This document shows positions 18,315 to 27,694 of a DNA stretch of 64,000 nt, in pieces (position 1 is the first letter of the stretch; every line of letters starts with the position of its first letter). The position numbers and the translations under genes are program-made. Source of the DNA: Sphingomicrobium flavum (GTDB taxonomy: Bacteria; Pseudomonadota; Alphaproteobacteria; Sphingomonadales; Sphingomonadaceae); contig NZ_CP102630.1 in assembly GCF_024721605.1 (NCBI RefSeq), positions 682,001 to 746,000 on the forward strand, written 5' to 3'. Below the pieces are notes generated by a model. The model was given only the letters and a program-made list of their open reading frames with translations. It was not told the origin of the DNA and did no database searches.

Positions 18315-19778
18315 ATGCAGATCCGCTTTTCCGACAGCCGCCCCGCCGGGGATTATGCCCTTGTCCTGCCCGCTTCGGGCCAGGGCGATGACAAATTGGA
18401 AGGGCTGGGCAGCGATCTCGACATGGTGAAAGCCGCGATGCGTCGTCAGCGTTTCGAGGGCAAGGCCAGGCAGACCGCCAGCGCCTGGCTCGGCGCGGAC
18501 AATGGCCGCCAACTGCTTGTGCTGGGGGAAGGCGACGGTGATGCCAAGGCCGCCGAGGCGCTCGGTGCCACGGTTTCCGCCCAACTGCTCACCAGCGGCG
18601 AGACCCATGCCGTGATCGACCTTTCCGGCACTGAATTCGACGCCGATGCCGCCGCCCGCCTCGCGCTCGGTGCCACGCTGCGCAGTTGGCGCTACGATCG
18701 CTATCGCACCAAGCTGAAGGACAAGCAGAAGGTCAGCCTCGTCTCGATCACCATCGTCGGCGCTGCCGATGGCGCCGAAGATCGCTGGAATAATCGCTAC
18801 CAGCCGGTCGCCGCGGGCACCGCGCTCACCCGCGAGCTGGTCACCGAGCCCGCCAACATCATCTACCCCGCAAGCTTCGTCGAACGGGTGCAGCAGCACA
18901 ACCAGGATACCGGCCTCGAAATCTCCTTCCTCGGCCAGCAGGAAATGGAAGAATTGGGCATGGGCGCGCTCCTGGGTGTCAACCAGGGTTCGGTCCGCGA
19001 ACCGCGCCTGCTCGTCATGAAATGGATGGGCGCCGGCGGCAGCGAGACGCCGACCGTGCTGATCGGCAAGGGCGTCACCTTCGACACGGGTGGCATTTCG
19101 ATTAAGCCGGCAGCCGGCATGGAATCGATGAAATGGGATATGGGCGGCGCGGGCGCTGTCGCAGGCGCGATGCGCGCGCTCGCCGGGCGCAAAGCCAAGG
19201 CCAATGTCATCGGCATTTGCGGCCTTGTCGAGAATATGCCCGATGGCAATGCCCAGCGCCCCGGCGACGTTGTCACCTCGATGAGCGGCCAGACCATCGA
19301 AGTCATCAACACCGATGCCGAAGGCCGCCTCGTCCTTTGCGACGCCATCACTTATGCGCAGAAGGAATTCTCTCCGACACGCATCATCGACCTCGCCACG
19401 CTGACCGGCGCCATGGTGATCAGCCTTGGCCACGAACATGCGGGCATCTTCTCCAACGATGATGATCTTGCCGAAGATCTGATCGATGCGGGCAAGAAGA
19501 CCGGCGACCATCTGTGGCGCCAGCCTCTGGGCGAAGCCTATGATAAATTGATCGACAGCCCGATCGCCGACATGAAGAATGTAGGGCCCCGTCCGGCAGG
19601 CTCGATCACCGCCGCGCAATTCCTGCAGCGCTTCATCGAGGGCGAAACCAAATGGGCGCATCTCGACATTGCCGGCATGGCCTGGTCGGACACCGCCAAG
19701 ACCAATTATGACAAGGGCGCGACTGGCTTTGGCGTGCGCATCCTCGACGCCTTCGTCGAAGACGAGCTAGAGGGCTGA
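18315..19778 (+). CDS. pepA: Leucyl aminopeptidase (M17)
   Basis: This 487-residue protein has an N-terminal macro-like domain and a C-terminal catalytic domain. The two-metal site is visible as LIGKGVTFDTGGISIKP, MKWDMGGAGAV and the signature NTDAEGRLVLCDA. It removes N-terminal residues in the cytoplasm, and some family members also bind DNA. The next gene, holC, follows within two bases of the stop, as in many Proteobacteria. The start ATG 18315 follows an AAGGTG ribosome site. Confidence 0.96.
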   Translation: MQIRFSDSRPAGDYALVLPASGQGDDKLEGLGSDLDMVKAAMRRQRFEGKARQTASAWLGADNGRQLLVLGEGDGDAKAAEALGATVSAQLLTSGETHAVIDLSGTEFDADAAARLALGATLRSWRYDRYRTKLKDKQKVSLVSITIVGAADGAEDRWNNRYQPVAAGTALTRELVTEPANIIYPASFVERVQQHNQDTGLEISFLGQQEMEELGMGALLGVNQGSVREPRLLVMKWMGAGGSETPTVLIGKGVTFDTGGISIKPAAGMESMKWDMGGAGAVAGAMRALAGRKAKANVIGICGLVENMPDGNAQRPGDVVTSMSGQTIEVINTDAEGRLVLCDAITYAQKEFSPTRIIDLATLTGAMVISLGHEHAGIFSNDDDLAEDLIDAGKKTGDHLWRQPLGEAYDKLIDSPIADMKNVGPRPAGSITAAQFLQRFIEGETKWAHLDIAGMAWSDTAKTNYDKGATGFGVRILDAFVEDELEG

Positions 19779-19780
19779 TC

Positions 19781-20224
19781 CTGCGCGTCGATTTCTACCA
19801 GCTTGAAGGGGAGGGCGCGCGCGCTTCGGTGCTCGCCGCCCTCGCCGCCAAATTGACCGGCGAGGGGCAGCGCCTGCTTGTCGTCGCCGAAAAGGAATCG
19901 CTGCTGGCCAGCCTGAATCGCCAGCTCTGGACCGGCGGTGCGCCCTCCAGCTTCCTCGCCCATGGCCGCGAAGGCGGCAGCGATGACAAGCGCCAACCGG
20001 TGTTGCTGTCCACCCGCACCACTGCGCCCAACCAGGCGCGCAACATCGCGCTGGTCGATGGCGAATGGCGCACTGCCGCGCTCAACTATGACCGCGCATT
20101 CTACCTGTTCGACGCCGCCACCATCGACCTTGCCCGCACCGCCTGGAAATCGCTCGGCGATGAAGCGGGGGTGGAGCGCCATTATTGGGCGCAGGAGGAT
20201 GGCCGCTGGGTCGAAAAGGCTTGA
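19781..20224 (+). CDS. holC: DNA polymerase III chi subunit, apparent CTG start
   Basis: This is a HolC-like protein of 147 residues if it starts at CTG 19781, giving (M)RVDFYQLEGEGARASVLAA. That N-terminus matches the family's usual VDFYQL opening. No in-frame ATG, GTG or TTG occurs there; the first is GTG 19829, which would delete the first beta strand. AGAGGG at 19769-19774 is a good ribosome site at 6 bases from the CTG. Further likeness includes KLTGEGQRLLVVAE and a C-terminal HYWAQEDGRW. Chi links the clamp loader to single-strand binding protein. Confidence 0.82.
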   Translation: MRVDFYQLEGEGARASVLAALAAKLTGEGQRLLVVAEKESLLASLNRQLWTGGAPSSFLAHGREGGSDDKRQPVLLSTRTTAPNQARNIALVDGEWRTAALNYDRAFYLFDAATIDLARTAWKSLGDEAGVERHYWAQEDGRWVEKA

Positions 20225-20284
20225 GCCTTCCCCTCCGCACGGCTAGGGGGCGCGGCAAATCCAGCCCCCAAAGGAGTTACCATC

Positions 20285-20707
20285 ATGGCGGTCACCCGCA
20301 CCTTTTCGATCATCAAGCCCGATGCCACCCGTCGCAACCTGACCGGCGCGGTCACGCAGAAGCTTGAAGAAGCCGGCCTTCGCGTCGTCGCATCCAAGCG
20401 CATCCACATGACCCGCGAACAGGCCGAAGGCTTCTACGCCGTCCACAGCGAGCGCCCCTTCTTCGGCGAACTGGTCGAATTCATGATGAGCGAACCGGTC
20501 GTCGTCCAGGTGCTCGAAGGCGAAGACGCCGTGAAGCGCAACCGCGACATCATGGGCGCCACCAACCCGGCCGAAGCCGATGCAGGCACCATCCGCAGGG
20601 AACATGCCCTGTCGATCGGTGAAAACACGGTCCACGGTTCGGACAGCGATGAAAACGCCAAGATCGAAATCGACTTCTTCTTCAACGAAGACGAGATTGT
20701 CGGCTAA
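20285..20707 (+). CDS. ndk: Nucleoside diphosphate kinase
   Basis: This 140-residue protein has the full family pattern: [14 protein letters not shown], the nucleotide-binding [11 protein letters not shown] and the phospho-histidine motif NTVHGSDS. It balances NTP pools by transferring phosphate through that His. The start has an exact AAGGAG ribosome site 9 bases upstream. A strong hairpin terminator follows at 20731, so pepA-holC-ndk probably ends here. Confidence 0.97.
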   Translation: MAVTRTFSIIKPDATRRNLTGAVTQKLEEAGLRVVASKRIHMTREQAEGFYAVHSERPFFGELVEFMMSEPVVVQVLEGEDAVKRNRDIMGATNPAEADAGTIRREHALSIGENTVHGSDSDENAKIEIDFFFNEDEIVG

Positions 20708-20730
20708 GCGTTTCCGCCAAGCGAATAAGG

Positions 20731-20764
20731 AAGGCCGCTGGGGATACCTGGCGGCCTTTTTTGT
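20731..20764 (+). terminator. Rho-independent terminator after ndk
   Basis: A perfect 8-base stem (AAGGCCGC with GCGGCCTT, positions 20731-20738 and 20751-20758) is extended inside by wobble and G-C pairs. A run of T follows immediately (20757-20762). It sits 24 bases after the ndk stop. Confidence 0.88.
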
Positions 20765-20942
20765 TTGAAGCGGTCCGGAAGGCGGACTTTTCGAAATGAG
20801 CCTTTGACTAGTCTAGTTTGCCCTGATGCGTTTTCCCGAGCCTTAATGAGAGACTGTTGTCAATTTACATTCTAGCTGGACTAGCAGCTACTTCTCAGAA
20901 TATGCCTTCTTGCGATTGATTTCGTTCGACGGGGGGCTGCTA

Positions 20943-21605
20943 GTGGAACTCAGTAAAACGACTAAGAATGCGCGTGCGTACTTCTGGGTATTGGTCGCCA
21001 TCTGGATCTATTGTCTCGTGGCATTTGGGGGTATCGCTTTCGTCCAAGAAGGTCGGATTGCTCGGTACACACCCCTCGTAGTTTCGCATGGCCTTCTTGT
21101 TATGGCCTGGATTGCGTTAGCTGCGTTCCAGGCTTGGGCTATCACGCAGGGGAAGTTTGCCAACCACCGACTATTCGGAAGGATGTCAGCGGTCCTTGTG
21201 TTTCTGATGATAGCAGTCACTGGATGGGTACTTTTCAATTTCGATGTTGAATTTGGCCGTCGGGGCACGACCGTCGGGGATGGCCTGACTCTGCTGGCTT
21301 TCATAGTTTTCTATGGCGTGGCCATTTTTATGGCGAGACGAAAAGCAATCGATTGGCACAAGCGCTTCATTCTGATGGCTACCCTGTCGTTGCTAGCCCC
21401 AGCTCACGCACGCTTCCTTGATGTGATCGGAGTATCTAGAGTGGCGACAATCGGATTGGTACTTTTCACGATGATTGTCCCTTTGTTGGCGCTCGATATT
21501 TTGGAGCGCCGGAAGCTTCACAAAGCTTCTGTCGCGGCGATAGCGATCGCCCTCACAACCTTTGTTGCGCAAATCTACTTCTTCGTAAAACTCGAGGGCT
21601 TTTGA
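20943..21605 (+). CDS. Multi-pass membrane protein, uncharacterised family
   Basis: This is a 220-residue protein with about seven hydrophobic segments. Histidines sit at helix ends in SHGLLVMAW, NHRLFGRM and DWHKRFILMA, a pattern seen in a widespread uncharacterised membrane family; a heme or metal role is possible but unproven. GTG 20943 was chosen because GGGGGG lies just upstream; TTG 20910 lacks a ribosome site. Base and codon use are clearly more A/T-rich than in the neighbours, including codons such as TTG, CTA, AGA and GTA that are rare around it. Together with the lone position behind a terminator, this suggests recent acquisition. Confidence 0.72.
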   Translation: MELSKTTKNARAYFWVLVAIWIYCLVAFGGIAFVQEGRIARYTPLVVSHGLLVMAWIALAAFQAWAITQGKFANHRLFGRMSAVLVFLMIAVTGWVLFNFDVEFGRRGTTVGDGLTLLAFIVFYGVAIFMARRKAIDWHKRFILMATLSLLAPAHARFLDVIGVSRVATIGLVLFTMIVPLLALDILERRKLHKASVAAIAIALTTFVAQIYFFVKLEGF

Positions 21606-21663
21606 GGGCAGCGATAAACAAGTTTTGCCCTTGCGATCGCCGCGATAGGGTTCGGCTCCGACA

Positions 21664-22560
21664 CTAATTTGCCGCAGCCACCATCCCCACAATGGCAATG
21701 CGCTCTCCATCCGGGCTCACCGCAATCCGGTAGCCACCCTCAATCCCATGCGCGTCCAGGTCCGAAATCTCTTCCCAGCCATCGCCGCCTTCGCGCCAAC
21801 GGTGGAGCTTGTTGTCTTCGATCTGCAGGATCGATCCGTCCGGGGCCCAAGTATAGTTGGCGTTGGTGCCGACGATGGGGGCTAGCGGGCGCACGGCCTT
21901 AGTTTCGGGGTCGAACGCCTTGATCCACACTTGCTCATTGGTCTGGCGGTGGACGAAGCTGAATTCGTTGGCGCCGGGGATCAGATGCGGGGTGGAGGGC
22001 ACCGCGTGGCCCGATACGAAGTGATTGCCGCCGTCGGCGTCCCTATACGCGACGTTGAAGCCGAAGCGCGACCAGTAGAGCGCCTCGCCGGTCGCGAAAT
22101 TGCGCGCGAAATAGCCGACCGGTTCGACCACGCCCGGCGCTTCGAACACCCAGCGCGGCGCGTCGGGCGCCGATCGTTCGATCTCCCACACTGACCCGTT
22201 GCGCTCGAACACCATCGAGATGGTGCGATTGTCGGGCGAGGGCGTGGGCGAATATTCATTCTCCGGCGTTTGGGTGATGCGCGTGTGCGTGCCGGCGGCG
22301 ATGTCATATTCATAGATATCGATCTGCTCGCCATCGTCGCGGACATAAAGGAAGGTCGCACTATCCTTCGTGAAGAAGGGTTGATTGTCATAGCGCGGCT
22401 GGTCGGTGACGTTTCTGCCGTCTGACAATACGTCCGAATCATTGTCGGCATCATAGGCGAACAGGAAAATGTCGGGCTGCGGCGGCGCGTCCTGTGCCAG
22501 CCCCGCGCCACTGAGTGCCAGCACTCCACCTAGGGTCAGCAGCAAATGGCGTCGCAGCAT
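21664..22560 (-). CDS. TolB-like beta-propeller protein, exported
   Basis: This is a 298-residue protein with a signal peptide (MLRRHLLLTLGGVLALSGAGLAQ). Repeated WD40/PD40-type strands follow (TRITQTPENEYSPTPSPDNRTI, given as a short stretch by position 95-115; AVSPDGERIAIVGM near the end), as in TolB propellers. ATG 22560 is favoured over ATG 22566 because the AGAGGA site is 8 bases away. Propellers of this kind bind peptides or sugars; no enzyme site was seen. It is convergent with the A/T-richer membrane gene. At roughly 300 residues it is shorter than TolB and has no Pal or TolA neighbour, so it is not the Tol-system subunit. Confidence 0.72.
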   Translation of the reverse strand: MLRRHLLLTLGGVLALSGAGLAQDAPPQPDIFLFAYDADNDSDVLSDGRNVTDQPRYDNQPFFTKDSATFLYVRDDGEQIDIYEYDIAAGTHTRITQTPENEYSPTPSPDNRTISMVFERNGSVWEIERSAPDAPRWVFEAPGVVEPVGYFARNFATGEALYWSRFGFNVAYRDADGGNHFVSGHAVPSTPHLIPGANEFSFVHRQTNEQVWIKAFDPETKAVRPLAPIVGTNANYTWAPDGSILQIEDNKLHRWREGGDGWEEISDLDAHGIEGGYRIAVSPDGERIAIVGMVAAAN

Positions 22561-22710
22561 GAGCATGTCCTCTTATATTGAACCAGCAATTGGCAAATCC
22601 TGCGCGAACATGACGAGAAGGGCAAGCGGAGGTCGGTAGTTCAGATAATTCGCCTCCACCCTTCCCAACGTGCGCATCGATCCCCAGATCATCGGCGAAA
22701 GGAATATGGA

Positions 22711-23097
22711 ATGCCCGCCAAGATCGATCATCTCACGATCATGAATAGCGACCGCGAAGCCGCGGACAGGCATTATGGCATCATCTTGCCACTCGTCGGT
22801 TTTCGCGAAGAAAAGCGCGGCATCTGGACCGACGGCGAGGGCTTCTATCTGCAGTTCCTGACCGCCAAGAAAGACACGCTGGCCTATGAACGCTACGGCG
22901 CAGGGCTCAACCATTGGGGCTTGTCGATGGACAGCGTCGAGGCGGTCGAGAATTTACGCGAACAGCTGATCGAAGCGGGCATTGACGCGCAGCCGCTGCA
23001 AGATCTGGACGGGGCGACCGCGCTCTTCCTTCCCGATCCGGACGGCTTGCGCGCCGAATTCACCTATTACCCGCCGGGCATGCCGCCGGTAGGCTGA
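22711..23097 (+). CDS. VOC-fold (glyoxalase/bleomycin-resistance type) protein
   Basis: This is a single 128-residue VOC domain: KIDHLTIMNSDREAADRHY at the start, GAGLNHWGLSMDSVEAV in the middle and FLPDPDGLRAEFTYYPP at the end. The His in DHLTI, the His in LNHWG and the Glu in RAEF are in the places of the family's metal ligands. The substrate cannot be told: the family spans isomerases, dioxygenases and antibiotic-binding proteins. An AAAGGA ribosome site precedes ATG 22711. It stands alone between oppositely oriented genes. Confidence 0.82.
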   Translation: MPAKIDHLTIMNSDREAADRHYGIILPLVGFREEKRGIWTDGEGFYLQFLTAKKDTLAYERYGAGLNHWGLSMDSVEAVENLREQLIEAGIDAQPLQDLDGATALFLPDPDGLRAEFTYYPPGMPPVG

Positions 23098-23137
23098 TAG
23101 CCCGCCTGCTTGCGAATGGCGCTGCACTGCGCAGCTG

Positions 23138-23737
23138 CTAGGCGTGACGCTCGATCCACCTTATCGCAAGATCGCAAAGACTGCCCGCGGGAAAGCCGAA
23201 GCCACCCGAAGAGCCGCGCGCCTTGGCAGCTTCGCATGCTTCCAACGCTTCGCTGGAGCGCCCGGCGAGGATCAGCGCCGGTACCAAGGCGGAAAGATAG
23301 CTGTCTGCGTCGGCGCCGTGCATGCGGCACGATGTGATGAAGTCCTCCATCGACCAAAGCTCCAGATCGTTGAGCGCACGATCTGCCAGGTCGCACAGAC
23401 GCACTGCCACGGCCTCGGCATTCTCGACCTCCTCAATGCCGGATTCGCGGAATGCGGGTGCCCGGCAGCTGAACGCCCCGGTGAGGCGGAAGGAGAGCGG
23501 CTGTTGCCTGTTTTCGGGCAGCCCGACGATGTCCCAGAAAAGCGGGTCGATCGTCATCGGCTTGACCTGTATGACCCCGCGAGACGAGGTGTTGTTGAGC
23601 GCGACAACCGGCGAAGCGCTGACGAACCAGTCGCCGGATTGCCGGTAAAAGCATCCTTGTGTCGAGCGCCACCTGCTGCCCTTGCCGGCCGACCGAACGG
23701 CCTTTGCCACGTCACGTCGAAAATGGGTTCGTGTCAA
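23138..23737 (-). CDS. Conserved-looking protein of unknown function, TTG start
   Basis: This frame of 199 residues was not recognised. TTG 23737 has GAGGAG seven bases upstream, which decides it over TTG 23755. The N-terminal half is strand-rich, with TQGCFYRQSGDWFVSASPVV, then VIQVKPMTIDPLFWDIVGL and PLSFRLTGAFSC; it vaguely recalls DUF4304-type proteins. The C-terminal half is helical and TPR-like (SALVPALILAGRSSEALEACE). No signal peptide or membrane segment is seen. It is expected to be cytoplasmic. It lies 35 bases before the purN stop on the same strand, so it may be read with the purMN transcript. Confidence 0.62.
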   Translation of the reverse strand: MTRTHFRRDVAKAVRSAGKGSRWRSTQGCFYRQSGDWFVSASPVVALNNTSSRGVIQVKPMTIDPLFWDIVGLPENRQQPLSFRLTGAFSCRAPAFRESGIEEVENAEAVAVRLCDLADRALNDLELWSMEDFITSCRMHGADADSYLSALVPALILAGRSSEALEACEAAKARGSSGGFGFPAGSLCDLAIRWIERHA

Positions 23738-23772
23738 AGCCCGTCTCCTCGGCAACGCCTCGTTTCAAGCCG

Positions 23773-24732
23773 CTAGAATTCCGCCGCCACCTTGTGCAAT
23801 TTCGCCAGCCGCGCCGGCGCGCATTCCAGCCAGCTTCGCTGCAGCCATTGGTGGACATGATCCCAGTCGGTATCGGGGCGATCCAGCCGGATGCCGATCC
23901 AGTTGGACGGGCCATAATATTGCGGGCGGAAATAAAGGTCGCCATCGGCCTCGATCAGCTGCGCCATTTCCTCCTGCCCGCTGCATTTGACCAGCAGGCC
24001 CACGCTTTCCTCGCCATGATGGCGCATCCACATGATGGCGAAGAATTTGCCCGACGATGGGGACCCGACGCGCCAGGCCGGGGCGCCATGGCTGGTCTTG
24101 TACATGGTTTCGGGCAGGGCCAGCGCGCGCCGCCCGACTTCCTCGCTGATCCAGTCGGGATCGAGCGCGCGGCCGAGATAGTCGCTCAGCACGCGAGGGT
24201 AGAGCTGATGTTCAGCGATCAATACGCGTTCGGCGAGGCTGTCGGCGCTGTCGCCGGGCATGATGGCGACTTCGACCTGTCCCAACACCTCGCCCGAATC
24301 CAGTTCGGGGATGACCATATGCACCGTCGCCCCGGTCACAGCATCGCCGGCATCGAGCGCCGCCTGATGCGTGCCAACACCCTTATATTTGGGCAGCAGC
24401 GAGGGGTGGATGTTGACGATCCGCCCGTCCCAGCGGCTGATGAAATCATCGGGGATGATCCGCATGAAGCCCGCCAGCGCGATCATCTCGACCTTGTGGG
24501 CGCGCAGCGTCTCGTCCAGTTTTTCCCAGAAATCCTTGGCCTTGCCATCAAGCTTGGCGGTCGTTACGCCCTCGGCCTCGGCCAGCGCCAGTCCCGCCGC
24601 ATTGGGCTTGTTGCCCGTCACCAACACCGGCTCATAAGGGCAATCCTCGGCCCGCGAGGCGTAGATCAGCGCGGCCATGTTCGACCCGCGCCCCGAAATC
24701 AGGATGGCAAGGCGGGTGCGCCTAGCCGTCAT
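23773..24732 (-). CDS. purN: Phosphoribosylglycinamide formyltransferase fused to an MmcQ/YjbR domain
   Basis: This is a 319-residue protein in two parts. Residues 1 to about 195 are Pur[25 protein letters not shown], the catalytic Asn-His-Asp set in [12 protein letters not shown] and AGATVHMV-type sequence with LDSGEVLGQ. PurN transfers formyl from 10-formyl-tetrahydrofolate to glycinamide ribotide. Residues from about 200 carry an MmcQ/YjbR (CyaY-like) DNA-binding-type domain: [46 protein letters not shown]. coli PurN has 212 residues, so the tail is a fusion. The start overlaps the purM stop by 11 bases. The role of the second domain is unknown. Confidence 0.9.
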   Translation of the reverse strand: MTARRTRLAILISGRGSNMAALIYASRAEDCPYEPVLVTGNKPNAAGLALAEAEGVTTAKLDGKAKDFWEKLDETLRAHKVEMIALAGFMRIIPDDFISRWDGRIVNIHPSLLPKYKGVGTHQAALDAGDAVTGATVHMVIPELDSGEVLGQVEVAIMPGDSADSLAERVLIAEHQLYPRVLSDYLGRALDPDWISEEVGRRALALPETMYKTSHGAPAWRVGSPSSGKFFAIMWMRHHGEESVGLLVKCSGQEEMAQLIEADGDLYFRPQYYGPSNWIGIRLDRPDTDWDHVHQWLQRSWLECAPARLAKLHKVAAEF

Positions 24733-25792
24733 GGCTCGCCGACCAGCCCTCTCCGCTGACGGTGCAGCCGCGCGTGCCGGCTTCAATCATACCAATCCGC
24801 ATCGGTGCTTCGCCGGCCTGCGTGAGCGCGTCCATCACCGCATCGACCATCTCGGCCTTTACCAGGGCAACCATGCCGATCCCGCAATTGAAAGTGCGCA
24901 CCATCTCGCCATTGGCGACATCGCCGCCCTCGCGCAGCATGGCGAACAGCGGCGGCAGTTCCAGCGCCGACACATCGACGATCGCGCGCACGCCCTCGGG
25001 CAGGATGCGCGGCAGATTTTCCAGAAGGCCACCGCCCGTAATATGTGCCAGCGCCTTGATGTCGCCCGCGCGCACCAGCGGCAGCAAAGATTTTACATAA
25101 ATCCGCGTCGGCTCAAGCAGCGCTTCGCCCAGCGTCTTGCCGGCATCGTAGGGCAGGGGATCGCTCAACGCCCAGCCATTGCGCTCGATGATCCGCCGCA
25201 CCAGCGAAAAGCCGTTCGAATGCACGCCCGAACTGGCCAGCCCGATCAGCACGTCGCCGGCTTGCGCCTCCACGCCGATCAATGCATTGGCCCGGTCCAC
25301 CGCGCCGACGCAGAAACCGGCAAGGTCATAATCGCCTTCGCCATACATGCCCGGCATTTCCGCCGTTTCGCCGCCAATCAGCGCGCAGCCGGCCTGGCGG
25401 CAGCCATCGGCGATCGAGGCCACCACTTTGGCCGCGACATCATTGTCGAGTTTGCCGGTGGCGTAATAATCTAGGAAGAAAAGCGGCTCGGCGCCCTGGA
25501 CGATCAAGTCATTGACGCACATCGCGACCAGGTCGATGCCGACCCCGTCATGGCGCCCCGCCTCGATTGCCAGCTTCAACTTGGTGCCCACGCCATCATT
25601 GGCCGCGACCAGTAACGGGTCTTCATAACCCGCAGCCTTCAAGTCGAAAAATCCCCCGAATCCGCCCAATTCGGCGTTGGCGCCAGGGCGCGCGGTGGAT
25701 TTGGCGAGCGGGCCGATGGTTTTCACCAGCGCATTCCCGGCATCGATGGAGACGCCGGCTTCGGCGTAGGTCAGGCCCTTCTTTTCGCTCAT
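24722..25792 (-). CDS. purM: Phosphoribosylformylglycinamidine cyclo-ligase
   Basis: This is a 356-residue enzyme of purine synthesis from ATG 25792 ([20 protein letters not shown]). It shows the ATP- and substrate-binding patterns [49 protein letters not shown] and [15 protein letters not shown]. It makes aminoimidazole ribotide from FGAM. The frame stays open upstream but loses all likeness. It overlaps purN by 11 bases, and the pair is co-transcribed as in many bacteria. The DUF2066-like gene starts 65 bases away in the other direction, so promoters lie in that short gap. Confidence 0.96.
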   Translation of the reverse strand: MSEKKGLTYAEAGVSIDAGNALVKTIGPLAKSTARPGANAELGGFGGFFDLKAAGYEDPLLVAANDGVGTKLKLAIEAGRHDGVGIDLVAMCVNDLIVQGAEPLFFLDYYATGKLDNDVAAKVVASIADGCRQAGCALIGGETAEMPGMYGEGDYDLAGFCVGAVDRANALIGVEAQAGDVLIGLASSGVHSNGFSLVRRIIERNGWALSDPLPYDAGKTLGEALLEPTRIYVKSLLPLVRAGDIKALAHITGGGLLENLPRILPEGVRAIVDVSALELPPLFAMLREGGDVANGEMVRTFNCGIGMVALVKAEMVDAVMDALTQAGEAPMRIGMIEAGTRGCTVSGEGWSASHDG

Positions 25793-25856
25793 GGAGGCCC
25801 TGCTAGCCATATCAAGCTTGGATTTCCACGCCATTATCGCCAAAAGCAGCTTCGAC

Positions 25857-27071
25857 ATGTCGAAAAGCACGCCCCCCATGCGCTGGCTCGCCGCGCTCCT
25901 GCTCGTCATCGGGCTCGGATCCATTGCTGCCGCGCAGATGGAAAGCGGCGATCGCGGGATCGCCCCCGTCGATAGCGAAGGATTGCTCGAAGTGCAGGGC
26001 ATCAAGGTCGATGTCGGCGGCAGTTCGGCGCAGGATGCGCGCTATAATGGCTGGCGCATTGCGCAGCGCGAAGGCTTCGCGAAATTATGGGCGCGCAGTT
26101 CCGGGCGCAGCGAATCCGCCGCGCCGCGCCTGTCCGATTCCACGCTGGACGGCCTCGTCAGCGCGGTCGTGGTGGAAGAAGAGAAAGTCGGCCCCAATCG
26201 CTATGTCGCCACGCTGGGCGTGCTGTTCGACCGTGCCCGCGCGGCCCAATATGTCGGGCTGTCGGGCAATCGTCGGCTGTCATCGCCCATGCTGCTGATC
26301 CCCGTCACCGTCACCGGCGGCGGCGAGTTCGTGGTCGACCGGCGCAACGAATGGCAGCGCGCCTGGGCGCAACTGCGCACCGGCGAAACACCGGTCGATT
26401 ATGTCCGCGTGTCGGGGCATGGCGCAGATCCGCTGCTGATCAACGCGGCCAGCGCGCGCCGCCGCAGCATCGATTGGTGGAAATCGGTCGCCGACCTCTA
26501 TGGCGCTGCCAATATCCTGGTCGCGGAGGTCAAGCTGGACTGGTCCTATCCCGGCGGTCCGGCAAAGGGCCGCTTCACCGCGCGCTACGGGGTCGACCGC
26601 GAAGTGCTCGGCAGTTTCGAGCTCAGCAGCAGCGGCGATGACGATCTTGCGCGCATGATGGCCGAGGGCGTTGCGCGGATGGATGCGATCTACAGCCGCG
26701 CCTTCAACCGCGGCGATCTCGATCCCGACTCGCGCCTCATCTTCCGCGAAACCCCCAAGGAAGTGGAAGAGGTCGAGCTGTTCGCCGCCATTCCCTACCA
26801 GATCCAGCTGGAAACCCCGACGGCGGCCTATCTCAGCAGCGCGGTTGCCCGGCTGCGCTCGATCCCCGGGGTCGAATCGGTCTCTGAATCCAGCCTCGCC
26901 ATCGGCGGCACGACGCAAATCACCATCACCTATCGCGGCGATCTCAATACGCTGCGCAGCGCGCTGGCGCAGGGCGGCTGGGGCACCGATTATCAGGGCG
27001 GCGTGCTCAACATGCGCGCCGGCGCGCCCAATCCGACCCCGCAACCGGTGACGGAGCCTGCCGAACAGTGA
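25857..27071 (+). CDS. DUF2066-like exported protein
   Basis: This is a 404-residue protein with an N-terminal hydrophobic leader ([20 protein letters not shown], from residue 8). It then has the DUF2066-like body: [50 protein letters not shown] and [17 protein letters not shown]. The C-terminal part ([19 protein letters not shown]) looks like a small ferredoxin-like fold. ATG 25857 fits the leader; earlier starts do not. Its stop overlaps hda as GTGA. In Proteobacteria such genes often accompany purM and hda, but no function is known. Confidence 0.8.
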   Translation: MSKSTPPMRWLAALLLVIGLGSIAAAQMESGDRGIAPVDSEGLLEVQGIKVDVGGSSAQDARYNGWRIAQREGFAKLWARSSGRSESAAPRLSDSTLDGLVSAVVVEEEKVGPNRYVATLGVLFDRARAAQYVGLSGNRRLSSPMLLIPVTVTGGGEFVVDRRNEWQRAWAQLRTGETPVDYVRVSGHGADPLLINAASARRRSIDWWKSVADLYGAANILVAEVKLDWSYPGGPAKGRFTARYGVDREVLGSFELSSSGDDDLARMMAEGVARMDAIYSRAFNRGDLDPDSRLIFRETPKEVEEVELFAAIPYQIQLETPTAAYLSSAVARLRSIPGVESVSESSLAIGGTTQITITYRGDLNTLRSALAQGGWGTDYQGGVLNMRAGAPNPTPQPVTEPAEQ

Positions 27072-27694
27072 CGGGTACTGACCAGATCGCCCTACCGCTC
27101 GACTGGCCGCAAAGCCGCGAAGGCAGCCGCTTCATTGCCGCCGATGCCAACAAGGCCGCGCTCGATCATCTGGCGCGCTGGAACATGTGGCCGGTGAAGG
27201 CGACCATCCTCACCGGCCCCCGCCGTTCGGGCAAAAGCCTGCTCGCGCGAACCTTTGTCGAAAAGGTCGGTGGCCGCCTGTTCGACGATGCCGAGGATCA
27301 TGAGGAAGAGGCGCTCTTCCACGCTTGGAACGCTGCGCAAGATGCGGCCAAACCGCTGATCCTGGTGGCTGACAAGGTTCCGCCGGCCTGGGAGATCACG
27401 CTGCCCGATCTGCGCACCCGGCTTGCCGTGACGCCGGTGGCCGAAATCGACCATCCGGACGACACGCTGTTCCATCGCCTCCTCGCGCTCCATTTCGAGG
27501 ATCGCGGCCTTTATCTGGGCGATGATGTCGCCACCTACCTCGCCAACCGGATCGAGCGCAGCTATTTCGCCGCCGAACGCGTCGTCGAAGCCATCGACCG
27601 CTTCGCCATCGCCGAACGTGCGCGCATCACCATCCCCACCATTCGCCGCGCGCTCGAGCGGATGGGCATCGATGGATCGCGCGGCGCAGCATGA
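27068..27694 (+). CDS. hda: DnaA-regulatory protein Hda (AAA+ DnaA homologue)
   Basis: This 208-residue protein has the sliding-clamp-binding motif QIALPL at residues 6-11 and a Walker A motif in TGPRRSGKSLLAR. An acidic LFDDAED follows in the Walker B position, then LPDLRTRL with the arginine-finger-type Arg, and a helical lid (TIPTIRRALERM). It lacks DnaA's DNA-binding domain IV. In the family it acts with the clamp to make DnaA hydrolyse ATP after initiation. It starts at GTG and overlaps both neighbours by 4 bases. It is about 25 residues shorter than E. coli Hda. Confidence 0.88.
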   Translation: MTGTDQIALPLDWPQSREGSRFIAADANKAALDHLARWNMWPVKATILTGPRRSGKSLLARTFVEKVGGRLFDDAEDHEEEALFHAWNAAQDAAKPLILVADKVPPAWEITLPDLRTRLAVTPVAEIDHPDDTLFHRLLALHFEDRGLYLGDDVATYLANRIERSYFAAERVVEAIDRFAIAERARITIPTIRRALERMGIDGSRGAA

